Shown here piece after piece: positions 16,318 to 27,258 of a stretch of 64,000 nt of DNA. Made by a program: the position numbers and the translations under genes. The stretch comes from Ursus arctos (Eukaryota > Chordata > Mammalia > Carnivora > Ursidae): contig NC_079873.1 of assembly GCF_023065955.2 (NCBI RefSeq), positions 9,252,566 through 9,316,565 of the forward strand, read 5' to 3'. The notes beneath the pieces were generated by a model. That model was not told the origin of the DNA and searched no databases. It worked only from the letters and a program-made list of their open reading frames with translations. How positions within the stretch are numbered: position 1 is the stretch's first letter; every line of letters starts with the position of its first letter.

Positions 16318-17977
16318 GTACAGCAATGATGGATTTAGCGCTTTGCATTACACACCAGAAGCACGTACACCAGGTTCACAACAAACCTAAAAATATAAAG
16401 TGCGGAAGAAAAGTAAAAGTTAGAATTTTTTTTAAAGGCTGCAGAACTATGGCCAGGTTAACTATCAGTCATTGATCCCCCCCAGGATTTAGTGAACACT
16501 GAAGTTTCTAGATCTGGAACAATAGTGGAAATGGCATTTGCTCTGTAGAATCTGGATCCGTACTTGCTTCCAAAATGTGGTAGAGCAATAATTTTTTTTT
16601 CCTAAATTCTAAATGTAGATTTTTAGCAGCGCTCAGCGGGACTTTTGGTTACAAGACAATATGATATAGAGTCCCAAGAGTTTGCTGTCCTTCTCAAGAC
16701 CTCGCATTCTATTTGTGCCATTTCATTATTGAGGGGCGAGGAAGGACCATAGAGCTGGGTAGCAGGGAGAGATCGAAGGGGTTGGGGAAGAGCATTTGCC
16801 CTTCAGCAGTACTTAACATCTCTCCCTACTCTGTAAGACTCTCTTCGAGACGTGTTCTAAAGTATCTGGCACACCTCGGTGTCAGGAAGGCTCTGGGGGT
16901 ATGCACAATGAGCTGCTTTATTTTCCCCAAAAGAATAAAATATAGGCACAGGTAGAAAGAACACAGCCACCTTCTGTGCCCATCTTCACTATTCTGCCAC
17001 CCAGTGGGCACGTAGTCCTCTCACCGATCCACTCGGCCAGCCGTCACGTGGCAAAAACAGATGTTCTTTCCTACTCTCAAATATCAAAGTTTATTAACAC
17101 TGTCTCTCCCGTGCTAGGTCAGTAGATGGTAGGGAGAGCTTGCCCTGGTTCGCTTCCACTCCTGCCATTTTAAGATGATCTCCTTTCACGAAACCCACTG
17201 CTGGCATCACCTGCCTTGGGAAACCCGTCGATGAATGTTGCTTAACTCATCACTCCACTAGCGTCTTGACCGCTAATTAAAGCAAGCTGTTTAATCTTTC
17301 GTGGTTTACAAAGAACTTTCCCCTAACTTCCCTCTTCTCACAAAAATTCTGTGAGGCGGAAGTATTTTCTTCACATGACAACTTTTTTTTTTTAATTTAA
17401 ATTCACATGACAACTTTTTTGAGAAAAGTTGGGCAACTTGCCCAGGGTCTCTGCTTCAAACCCTGTACTAGGCACACCTTGTGGGGTCCTCTTGAAAAGT
17501 TGACCTTATTTACTTTGCATTAATTAAATTAGACCACTTAAAAAAAAAAGATAACGGATGCCAGGATTAACCTAACTCCCTTGAAATGAAACTTCAGTGT
17601 CATAAATATGTTTGCATAGTCGAGATCTAGGATCTAATTACATGTCTTTTCTAATTACATGTCTGAACACTGATAGATAAATACTGGGGGCAAGGCAAGT
17701 CGTGAAACGCCATGGTCTCTGAAAACGATCGTGATTGCTAGCCAATTCCAAAGAAATGCGTAGTTTCAGAAATAACAGATTCCCTGTATTTCCCGAACTG
17801 TCTTGAAATGGAAATCTGATGAGATCTCAGGAGGCAGTCTTTGAAAAGGGTGACCCTGCCAAATGGTGGCCGTTCTAGAGTACCTCCTCGGGAAATGACA
17901 AAAGCACGTAGAGATTCAGTGAAAATGACCACCCATGAGATGCTTAATGATTCTCTCTGTTTCTCTGCTACCCCTAG
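16318..17977 (+). other. FRMPD4: FRMPD4 last intron (1660 bp)
   Basis: GT-AG intron. It contains a short local duplication of ttcacatgacaactttttt at about 17370 and 17402, separated by a T-run. No named repeat is recognisable. Its 3' end carries the tandem acceptor annotated below. Confidence 0.88.
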
Positions 17978-17982
17978 TGTAG
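17976..17982 (+). promoter_or_regulatory. FRMPD4: Tandem 3' splice acceptor, 5 nt apart, that chooses the protein C-terminus
   Basis: The sequence TTCTCTCTGTTTCTCTGCTA is followed by CCCCTAG and TGTAG. AG dinucleotides lie at 17976-17977 and 17981-17982 behind one shared pyrimidine tract. Joined to the ACA-G left by the previous exon, the first acceptor yields GTG TAG, so the protein ends ETTV. The second yields GCT TTG ACA GAG and continues in frame for 441 codons. Both positions are seen directly; their relative use is not known from sequence. Confidence 0.8.
17978..17982 (+). CDS. FRMPD4: FRMPD4 terminal coding bases, short form (Val-stop, ETTV)
   Basis: Bases TG complete a Val codon and TAG at 17980-17982 stops translation. 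The C-terminus ETTV is a class I PDZ ligand (Ser/Thr-x-Val), in agreement with the known binding of Preso to PSD-95 PDZ domains. The stop lies in the last exon, so nonsense-mediated decay is not expected. This form would be 1011 residues within the window and about 1322 in total. Confidence 0.88.
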
Positions 17983-19307
17983 CTTTGACAGAGCCTGGGA
18001 AGGAGAGACGAGGAGGCATGCCTTCAGCTTGGTCTCAACATCCTGAAGCTGATCCCATCCTGCTACCATCACACATCCCCTCGGAATCAAAGGTGCCAAT
18101 TCCAAATCAAGACCCTAATGATTTCTCCCAAGCAAATCTGGCATATGGAGAGGCTGTGAACTGGCGGCCACTGGATCTAAGAGGGGGGAGCCTCGGAACA
18201 CCCCCCAGCCAGAGGGCTCTGAGACGTAGCAGCAGTACCCTCTCGGGATCTGTAGGTTTGGAGACCTTCCAAGAGAGAAGCAAGGGTGCGGTCAGCTTAA
18301 AGTGTCCAGGTATCGCAGAAGCACAGGAGGCCGGTTCGGAAAGGCGAGCAGAACTCCCCCTGGGGAAGAAGCTCACCAAAAGTTTTTCCCAAAGCTCGAT
18401 GTTCTTTAGCTCCGAGGGAAAAGTTCACAAAAGGTCCCCGGCGGCCCACAAAGATTCAAAGCTGTATAGGACATTACCCTTGCGCAAGCTGGAAGGCAGC
18501 AATTGGAGATGCCGGGGACCTTTCAGCTACTGTTTCCTGAATCGAGGGCAGGATGAAGACGGTGATGAGGATGAAGAAGAGGGAGAGGCCACCCGCCAGG
18601 TCTCTTGCCTCTTTCGACCACAGATGACTCAAGCCATGCCAGAACCAATCAGCCCACCTCTGGCTGTTGGGATTCGGAAGCAAGGAGGGGAGCTGACCAG
18701 GGGGTCAGTGCTGAAGGTCTGGGTAGAAGACCTGACTGGCCCAGACGATGCGGACTATAGCAACCTGGCCTTCGATGCCCGGATTGCAAGAATCAATGCC
18801 CTAAAAGAGAGCACGTATGCAATGCCCGATGGGTTCCTCGCAGCCCAAAATGATGCCAATGAGCTGCTCTGCCTTGTCAGGGCAACAAAGGGGAAGAGAG
18901 AGGAGTCACGCCCTGAAGCATATGACCTTACGCTTTCGCAGTACAAGCAACTGTTGTCCATCGAGTCCAGACAGTTGGGAAGTGCCTGTAGGAAACTGGC
19001 GATGGCCGAGAAAAGCCCAGAGGAGATGCTCCTAGCTATGACTTCCAGCTTTCAAGTGCTCTGTTGCCTAACGGAAGCTTGCATGCGGTTAGTTAAAGTC
19101 GTGAACTCAGAAACACAGCGGCAGGAAATCGTAGCGAAGATCAATGAAGTGGTCATAAACTACATTTGTCTCCTGAAAGCTGCAGAGGCAGCCACTGGAA
19201 AGACCAGTGGGGATCCTAATGTTGGACTCTCGGCGCGACATTCAACCACCATGGCCGCCCTCGTAAGCACACTAACGCGTTCTCTCAAGATGCTTTTAAA
19301 TAAGTAA
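17983..19307 (+). CDS. FRMPD4: FRMPD4 alternative C-terminal extension, 441 residues
   Basis: Open frame entered from the second acceptor, starting ALTEPGKERRGGMPSAWSQH and ending TRSLKMLLNK with TAA at 19305-19307. It has a Ser-rich stretch (RALRRSSSTLSGS), a basic stretch (GKKLTKSFSQSS), an acidic run (about 18550-18590) and, from about 18745, a helical region of about 187 residues. That region includes NLAFDARIARINALKESTY, PEEMLLAMTSSFQVLCCLTE and RQEIVAKINEVVINYICLLK. From memory, this part resembles the C-termini of the paralogues FRMPD1 and FRMPD3; I could not verify it. A stop-free run of 441 codons by chance is about 6e-10 under equal codon use. This strongly suggests coding constraint rather than 3'UTR. 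The frame also runs 142 bp upstream into the intron to an ATG at 17841; that is less likely a start. Confidence 0.82.
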
Positions 19308-19723
19308 AGTCTAAAAGTCACATCATAATCTACCTTTGCAAAGCCATACATGAACGTTTATTTACTTTATGTGTACGATGAACAGATGTCTCCTTTCTTC
19401 TCTCTGTATATTTTGTTATTTTATATAAAATAGGAGATAAAAGTCACACTGATGAAATGTTGAAATGTACTAATCAGATGTATTCTGTTTATATTATACA
19501 TATATATACACGGAAAAGAAATATCCAAGAAAGTGATGACATTCGGCTATTTTTCATATAGTTGAAACTCCAGGTATATGATGTGAAGTTTGAAGTTCTA
19601 CCGTGTTAGAGCAAAACAATGAATCCTATCCCCTCTCCCTCCAAGCGGATACTTGGAGACCATATCATTCATACTTAGAAGTTAAAAAAGAAAGAGAGAA
19701 AGAGAGAGAGAAAGAAATCACAA

Positions 19724-19731
19724 TGTATATA
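19724..19731 (+). promoter_or_regulatory. Pumilio-type element TGTATATA
   Basis: Exact match to the UGUANAUA consensus bound by PUM1/PUM2, in the proximal 3'UTR downstream of an AAAGAGAG purine run. Such short motifs also occur by chance. Confidence 0.4.
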
Positions 19732-19834
19732 AAACAATACTTCTGTTTTGAAATTATGATTTTTAAGCATTGGAATTAGCAAAGAAGACATTTAAAATCC
19801 AAGAAGCTATTATGAATTAATAGAGAATATATCT

Positions 19835-19840
19835 AATAAA
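19835..19840 (+). terminator. FRMPD4: Candidate proximal poly(A) signal AATAAA
   Basis: AATAAA in the context ATCTAATAAATTAATTTTTT, with a T-rich element directly downstream. It lies about 530 bp after the long-form stop, so would serve as a proximal cleavage site. Confidence 0.5.
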
Positions 19841-21169
19841 TTAATTTTTTCCTCATAGCGTTCGGTTATCTCATGCTTTCTTCCAAGAATCCGACATAAA
19901 ATTTAACTTTGGCTTCTGCCATTCGGACTAGAAATGGGGTGGGGGTGGATTCTATTGTGTCACTACAAATGCTCTTCACGATGTTTCTGTAATTAAAATA
20001 GTTCCCAAATAGAAGAATAGAGGTAATGATGGGCAGGTTCCTAGGTAATACCTAGCGTTAGAGATTATCTAATTACATAAAATGAAAGGGATTAATAATA
20101 TCAAGATTCAATTGTTTGATGAAAAGAGAGATCTCCTTTGATTTAATGTCAAAATATATAAACCAAAGACATCATCTTCCTCCCCACCCCAACTCAACCG
20201 CGAAACTTAGAATTCCATTAAGAGTGACAGAACATTCAGTGAAGTATTTGCAAAATTACAAAAAGCAACACTCAATGATCATCGAAGTAAGTGCAGATCC
20301 AGTCCTGTAAGGCGGACCGGACACCAGCCTGTGAGGCACAGCTCTCCTCATAGAGCTTCGTGCGTCACCTCTACAGGGGCCAATGCTTCCAACCAAATTT
20401 GGAATCCCAACCTAACATTAGGACTGTTTCAAATCCGGGTGTTCCAGAAAACCAGGGAGAGATGGCTCGCCTTATATAGAAGCCATGATTAAGTATTTAG
20501 AAGTTCTCATTTGGATTGGTAGATAGAAATAGGACAGCTGAGGGAAAAAAAACCAAACACGTGGTAAATTTGACCACTTTACGTGAAACCGATGGAGTGT
20601 ACAGTAGTTTTCAGAACTGTACTCTGTGTACAAATGTATCTTTGGGTCAAAGCAAAAGGATGCAAGCCGCAATTGTCAAATCAAACTGATATGTACATAT
20701 GTACTTCATGGGTCATTTAGTGCTTAAGCTGCACCTTCTCCGGTCTGTGTCGATGGCTCCTTAAAGGACGACGGGAGTACGCCAGGTGCAAATACTTCAT
20801 TTTTGTAGCCTACCGAGCAGGAGGCGAAACAGTCTATATTGCTATCGCTTCTCATCAGTCGTTCCATAGAGACTCCATCGCAAAAGTCACACATATTTCT
20901 AGATGGTAGCAAACAAAAGGAGTTTAGGTGTGTGTTATTATAAATAATGTTTAAATAATACATTATTTTCTTATAATTATAAATATTGGTGTTTGATATT
21001 GATAAATATTAATGGTGTTTACTGTGGAAATTTTTGGTAAATATTCTGTGTACTAAAATGCTAACATTAATAGGATGTGTGTTCTATGTCAGACAATGTG
21101 CGAAACATATCACATATATTTAACCATCACAACTATCTTATGGTTTGGACACTGTTGTTAATACCCTAT

Positions 21170-21405
21170 GGAGGCAATATGGTTTAATCGTTAAGGACAT
21201 GGGGCCTGGGGTCAGAAACTTCTTGATTTACGTTCGGACTCTGCCATTTTCTATCCCTTTCATCTTGGGAAAGTTAATCAATGTTTTCTAAATCTCGATG
21301 TCCTTACAGTAAAATGAAAATCTCTTTCCATAGGATTGTCATGACTTTTAAGTACAATCACATGTGTGAAGGTTTTACTGCATTACCCGGCAGAGTAAAT
21401 ACTTA
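21170..21405 (+). repeat. MIR SINE
   Basis: Sense MIR: aatatggtttaatcgttaaggacatggggc, a cattttctatccctttcatcttggg block, a cagtaaaatgaaaatct block and ggattgtcatgactttt in order. Confidence 0.75.
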
Positions 21406-21906
21406 ATGTTAAGATAATTTCATCATAGTCATTACGTCAAATATATTGCCGAAGATAATGTGTGCGGGATGTTTGCTTTATATGCATATTGTCGCCTGCC
21501 TGTATGTGCAGGATGAATTATGTGCGTTGCATTGTGTCTAAAAGGAGCGTACAAGGAAGTGGTGATCCTTGTTCAAATCCTATCCAGTTAGAACAGCTTT
21601 CAGTCCATTCCAGTTCTTTGAGAGGCCTCAGTGAAGCAGCTCTGGGTCTTTCCAGATCATCTCCCATTACCTATGGGTGCTCCGGTACGTTTCTGTTTCT
21701 TACAAACTCTTTAGTGCTTCGAAAACCTCAAGCCCCCTCCCCCCCCCATTCACTACACATGGGGCTCCTGAGTGGGGTCCAGGTCCACTAGAGTGTAGGA
21801 AGAACATGTTAGAATGATCCTTGTGTTTATTTTTATCTAGCCTTTTTTATGTTTGTGTATGTTTTATAATGGCATAATAGTATGGTGGTATATGTACATC
21901 ATTTTA

Positions 21907-21916
21907 AATAAATAAA
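21907..21916 (+). terminator. FRMPD4: Candidate distal poly(A) signal (overlapping AATAAATAAA)
   Basis: Two overlapping AATAAA hexamers followed about 30 bp later by a TGGTGCGTGTATG G/U-rich stretch. A plausible distal end of the FRMPD4 transcript; not tested. Confidence 0.4.
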
Positions 21917-22039
21917 TCAATTAATAAGCATATGCCTGGTGCGTGTATGCAAAAATCTTGTCGCAGGTAGGGCTGCATTCACACGAGTTGGGAGACCACT
22001 GAACTAGAGAATAAAACTTCCTTGTAACTCGAGGTCCTT

Positions 22040-22238
22040 TTTTTTTTTTTTAAGACTGATTTATTTTAGAGAGAGGAGGAGAGCACACGTGGGCGGGGGG
22101 AGAGGCAGAAGGAGAGAAAAGCAGGCTCCCCACTGAGCACAGTGCCCATCGTGGGGCTCCATCCGAGAACCCCGAGATCATGACCCGAGCCGAAACCAAG
22201 AGTTGGCTGTATGACTGACCATGCCACCCAGGTGCCCC
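22040..22238 (-). repeat. Can-SINE, antisense
   Basis: Poly-T, AAGACTGATTTATTTTAGAGAGAGG, CAGGCTCCCCACTGAGCAC and CCACCCAGGTGCCCC. An imperfect duplication ACTCGAGGTCCTTT / ACTCGCGGTCCTTT flanks it. Confidence 0.94.
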
Positions 22239-23338
22239 TGTACTCGCGGTCCTTTACATTTAGTCCCCAGCCTGGTTTTCCAAGTGTATCGCTATTAATC
22301 TTTTATTCTAAAACTTTGAAACATATACAAAAGTAGGCACAATCATATAACGAATCGGTATGTACTTCTCACACACCAATTCATTTAGTAAGAACTTCTT
22401 TCAGATGACTTTTAAACACAACCACAATGCCGTTTTCACACTTTTAAAAATCAATTATTTAATGTTATCAAGTAAATATTGGAGACGTCAGTAACGAAGA
22501 AAGTGAAAATTCCTATAAACCGAACCCCCAAGGACAGTCCTCGTCAACGATTTAGGGCATCATCTTTCAACTTCATACATATAGATATAGATGTTAGTAT
22601 TGTCTGGGTTTGTGAATTTAACATTTGACTCTGAGTTGGTCTGGCTGCAGTTGCCCTTCTAGCTGAGTCCCCATTCCAGCATATTTTATGTGAGTGGATT
22701 GGCCAGAAGGGGTATGAGGGACGTGGAAAGACGGAATTCTCAGGTGAACCACGACTACAGGATTAGGCTTTTAGTAAAATCCGGCAACCAGTGTAATTCC
22801 CTCAGACGCTGAAATTAACACAGACCCCCAGGCCCAACTGGAATCTGTCTAATCACAAATTATTTTCCAGAAAAGAAAGAACAACAAATATTGGAATAAT
22901 GACCAGTACAGCAACACTGCAATGGATCTATTCCTTTTGCTATGGATTTCATCTGCCATGATGATTCGTCTTAAGAAAGACAGTCTTCATTTATGTTCCT
23001 TTTTCATATATTTCTAAATGCCAGCTATTCTCTGAATGATACTTCTGAGCTACTCAGGATATCACTCTATTTCTCCTGGATTACTCTTGGTTTGGCAATG
23101 GGAGAAGTCCCCTCTCTTTGATTGGTTTACCATTCATAACTGTGTTGACTGATTTTTAAATTGGGAAATGAGCAAATCAGCTCTGTTCAGGTGATTCCTT
23201 ATCTTTTCCAAACATTTAGAAATCTTCATAGGGATCAAAATACGTATATTACATTGTTTCTCTCTAACCTGATTTTGTCTCCGCATTTTGGGGGGTGGAA
23301 GGGTGCTTAGAGGTGGGAGGTGTTTGAGGAGCTGTGTG

Positions 23339-23383
<45 letters not shown>

Positions 23384-24328
23384 CTAGTTTTCAGTTTGGC
23401 TACATGGATTCCAGCGCTGGTTTCCCCTGTGGTGGTCCAAAAACTATGATAAAACGTTCTCTACATAACATCCCAAATCTTCCTTCAAAGTTAACATTGC
23501 AGAGATAGCTTCTCTGCTTTGAAAGATCAGAGTCGGAATCTAACCTTTTGAGCTGAATTTTTATTCATAAGAACTTGAACATCACTAAGCTGGATACTTT
23601 TTAATTATCTCCCTGTTCTCTGGCCTACCCCACTCACTTTTTAATTTCAAAGCCTATACATAGGAAATCCATGTCTTTATCAAATGTTAATGCGGCACAA
23701 AATAACGGAATGAATTAAATCCTGGGTCACCGAAATAAGTAGATAGCCAATTATCTATCCCACATAGCTTATTTCACCATTAAACTTGAAATTAACCTCC
23801 TGCCTTCAGCCGAACTTTCTCCAATCTTGCCTCCGTATTTATAATCGCATCTCAATTTTCTGTTACACATTAACCTCAAAGCATTGAGTTGTTTGTGGGT
23901 TGGTTTGGGGTTTTTTTTGTTCTACCTGTTAATTCTCATTTTGTACTCTACATCCTGGACCAAAATTCTCTTTGCAGAATAGTCACTCACAACTTTGGGC
24001 AGAATTAGCTTTGGCAGTGGAGGTGTGTGGGATTCGGGAAGCTGAGCCTTCTTGGTAACCTCCAACCAAGTAATGGTTCTGTTCTCACTTAGATTAGTAC
24101 CTCTTGCTCGTTTTGCCCTTTCACTAAATGATCCATGACTCCTTTCTGTCACCCACTTAAAGAGGCAGGATGAGTCTGTTCATTCATTCCTAATCTGGGC
24201 AAACACTGCTAGGGGCTGGAGGTGGGATACGATGGTCAATGATTGACATGGTCCTCGCCAAAAATGGAGCACCCATTCTAGGATGGGTCATTCCTCAAGA
24301 AAGGAGGGGCTCAGAGTCCTTCAGCATT
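22239..24328. other. Intergenic sequence, no recognised gene
   Basis: AT-rich and largely unique by eye, apart from a (TG)n tract at 23341. No exon-like frame or named repeat could be supported. Confidence 0.6.
23341..23379. repeat. (TG)n microsatellite
   Basis: About 19 uninterrupted TG units, probably polymorphic. Confidence 0.98.
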
Positions 24329-25414
24329 GCAGGCAGTCTTCACTTCGCATGGCATCACAGGACGTCAAAGATGACCAAGCAAGCCAGAAACATACAAAAT
24401 GAACTTAATAGTCAATGAGAAAAAACTACAATTGTTCCATGACCTATAAAGATTTTTGTGGAAACATTACTATCTTATTGTCAATTTTAAATATATGGGA
24501 ACATGAAAAAATATCGTCAAATGGATATTTATTTAGTACACAGTAATTTAAAACATTAGAAACTGAGAATTGAAGTGGGCCTTTTTGGTAAAACCTTATA
24601 GAGGGTGATGTGAACAGTGCCTGTCTTCTTTTATTCATCATTCAACTTATAATCTGGTGTGCGTATCTTTTCTACGCTTTGGCAAATTGTCATACTGCTT
24701 TCTGAATTTGGATCGGCTTCCCATATTTTCTCGTTCGTGCTTCCGATGTTGTGAAATGTCTCCAAGAGTTCCTTTAATGTCGGTGAGTTTCTTTTCCAGT
24801 GTCACTTCCTCTGGGACAGCTGCATCCTCTTCATCACAGCCACCCTCCTTGCTCGTGTCAATGAATTCGCCCTCACTGCCTTCCTCCGGCTGCGAATGTC
24901 CAGTCTCAAATGAAGGCTGTGTCCGCATTCCCATAATCAGACTAGTTTTTCTATCATTCCATTTACATTTTATTTTCATTTCACTTCCAGCATTATTTTG
25001 TGTTTCTTTATTGTACTTTCATCTTTGTTGGGCCAGTTCCCTCTTTTGGTCATCCATTTTCATAAAGTGTTATGTGGCTTTATCACTCGGGGGGTGGTTG
25101 GGAAAGGAGGCAGCACAACTACTTGCTTCGTTGTCTGTGCCTGAGCTGAATAGCAGATGCTCTGTGGCCAATGGCCAAGGGGCATTGCAAGAAGTGATGT
25201 GATTGGTCACTGCTCATCATGCACCTCCTTTATTTATATAGTGATTTTGGGATTGAAAAGGTAATCGCAAAGTTTGTACTTTGTGCAATGATTCACGGTG
25301 AACGTACCGTGGTAACTGAAGTTTAAACCAGGTTGTTGGGGGACGGGTGTTTAGCTAAAACCATGGTAACTGAAATTCATGCATATCAGACCCATGCAGA
25401 ATGAGGACTGCCTG
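24329..25414. mobile_element. DNA transposon fossil with 24-bp terminal inverted repeats
   Basis: The left end GCAGGCAGTCTTCACTTCGC (24329 on) and the reverse complement of the right end, ACAGGCAGTCCTCATTCTGC (ending 25414), agree at 19 of 24 positions through CATGG. The interior has an open minus-strand frame of 110 codons (24647-24979), rich in Glu and Lys, but no recognisable DDE transposase signature. A TA follows the right end, as expected for pogo/Tc1-type elements; the left flank is TG. Family not identified. Confidence 0.6.
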
Positions 25415-25461
25415 TACACAAATGTTTAAAGGGTCTGAAGCCAGTGGTGAAAATAGCTGAA

Positions 25462-25690
25462 CAGGTAGCATTCGGCACTGTCCAATAGGATTTCCTGCAA
25501 TCATGGACATTTTCTATATCTGTGATGCACAATATGGTAGCAAATGGCCGTATGTGGCTATTGTGTATTTTCAGTGTGGCGAGAATGATGAAACAACGGA
25601 ATCTTTAAGTCAATATAATTTAATTAATTTAAATTTAAAACCCACCTGTGGCTAGTGGCACGTGGAGGTCTAGTGGGCAAGTGTGGGTCT
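25462..25690. mobile_element. hAT-Charlie type MER element fossil
   Basis: Contains ggcactgtccaataggatttcctgcaatcatgg, ggtagcaaatggccgtatgtggctattg and gtggctagtggcacgtgg blocks, which I recognise from a common mammalian MER element. The exact family name is uncertain. Confidence 0.65.
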
Positions 25691-26477
25691 AGGGGGAAAG
25701 CCAAGAAGAGTAAAATAAACAGAACAATGACAGATTGCAGTAAATTCTAAGAGGGAAATTGATAGTCTGCTGAGGAAGGGACCATAAGTAAGTCAGGACT
25801 TTGTCTAGGTTTGGAGTGAAGGAGCCAACTCTGATCAGTTAGTACATGACACCCATTTCACACAGGACTCTGCCTCCTTAGACTTGGGTTCTGACTTACC
25901 CAAATCCTTTCCTAAGTCCCAGGTCAAAAGACAACTGAGTACCCCCTGAATGATGCAAACAAACACATGCATACTCACTTTTTCTTAGCCTTTGGGTTTC
26001 TTAGATGATGATGATGTGTGATTTGCATGGATAACTATTTCTTCCCCAAGGTCTGAAAATCTGCTGTAGAATGTCGAGTGCACATTAGTTTGTGAATGCC
26101 TGACAAGTGTTGTGGCAAATATTGACCTAACAGCCAGCATAAGCAGTCTGTTTCCTAAAACGTGTCCTTCCCAACACAGTCTGACTCCATACCAGCCCTT
26201 AGCCCAGAGCTGGAAATTTCCTCTGCTTTTCCTCATCTTCCTACCAGTTCTTGGGCCCAACTTCCTTCTTGGTTGGGTTCCAAGCCTGCACCCAAGTCCA
26301 CTCAGATGTGACCCAATGCATTCTGCAGTCTGAAATATACATAGGGTGAAGAATAAAGGAAGATGTGAGCTCAGAGTTTGATGAAAGCCAATTTAAACTT
26401 AATTGCCACTATCTATTATTTCTTCCCTTTTCTTTCCCCTCCTTATTTCCCCCTCCCTCCCTCCCCACCCCACCCCC

Positions 26478-27258
26478 TGTATTAGTTTTATATTGCTGTG
26501 TAACAAATGAACACAAACGTAATGACACATTTATTATCTCACAGTTTCTGGAGCTCAGGAGTCTGGGCCCAGGTTACCTTGCTCATCTGCTCAGGGTCTC
26601 ACAAGGTTGCAGTCAAGGTTTTGGCTGGGCTGCAGTCTCATCTGAAGGCTCAGCTGGGGATGAATCTGCTTCCAAGCTCATTCAGATTTTTTAAATAATT
26701 CAATTCCTTGCAGCTGTATGACTAGCAAGTAGCCCTGGTGTTTTGCTGCTGGAAGATGGAGGCTGCCCTCGGGTCACAGAGGCTGCCAACGGTTCCTTGC
26801 TACAGGGGCATCTCCAACATGGCTCCTTATTTTATCAAGCCCACAAGGAGAAGCTCTGACCTCAGGGAGGGTACAGTCCCTCCTTTATAGGTTTTCACTT
26901 GATTAAGTCAGGCCCACTCAGGATAATCTCCGTTTCGATTAATTCAAAGTTAACTGAGTTGGGGGGCGCCTGGCTAGCTCGTCGGTGGGGCATGTGACTT
27001 GGTCTCAGGGCTGTGGGTTTGAGCCCCAGGTTGGGTATAGAGATTACTTAAGAGTAAAATCTTAAAAAAAAAAAAAAAAAATTAACTGAGTTGGGACCGT
27101 AAGTACAATTCCAAAATTAGTTCACTGTTGCCACATTCTGTCACTTAGAAGCATGTCACAGATTCTGCCCACACACAAGAGGAGAGGGCTGCACAGGGCG
27201 TGACTACTAGGAAGCAGGAATCATGGGGGACCACCTTAGGGTCCGTCCACCATGCCCT
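26478..27258 (-). mobile_element. LTR retrotransposon remnant (solo LTR), antisense, split by a SINE
   Basis: Begins tgtattagttttatattgctgtgtaacaaatg, the reverse complement of a ...CTAATACA LTR end, and ends near gtccgtccaccatg. Internal blocks tctcacagtttctggagctcaggagtc and ctgctcagggtctcacaagg are LTR-like. No coding remnants are visible. A Can-SINE at 26964-27081 interrupts it. Confidence 0.65.
26964..27081 (+). repeat. Short Can-SINE with perfect 14-bp TSD
   Basis: GGGCGCCTGGCTAGCTCG head, GGGTTTGAGCCCCAGGTTGGG core, ATTACTTAAGAGTAAAATCTT and A-tail. The target duplication TTAACTGAGTTGGG lies at 26950-26963 and 27082-27095. Confidence 0.95.

Larger units (their letters stand above)
19308..21930 (+). 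other. FRMPD4: Probable FRMPD4 3' untranslated region
   Basis: AT-rich, with no coding exon and few transposons (one MIR). FRMPD4 mRNAs are known to carry long 3'UTRs. The extent is inferred from candidate poly(A) signals near 19835 and 21907. The region immediately beyond begins to carry Can-SINEs at high density. Confidence 0.55.

Noticed and set aside
17841..17977. ATG at 17841 as an independent start of a separate 488-residue gene
   Set aside because: Possible in principle, but the 47 upstream codons look like ordinary intron and contain the acceptor tract. Splicing from the preceding exon into the second AG explains the frame better.
24657..25202. 181-codon plus-strand frame
   Set aside because: Lies antisense to another frame within a DNA transposon fossil; composition is Ser/Phe-rich by strand bias. 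No family recognised.
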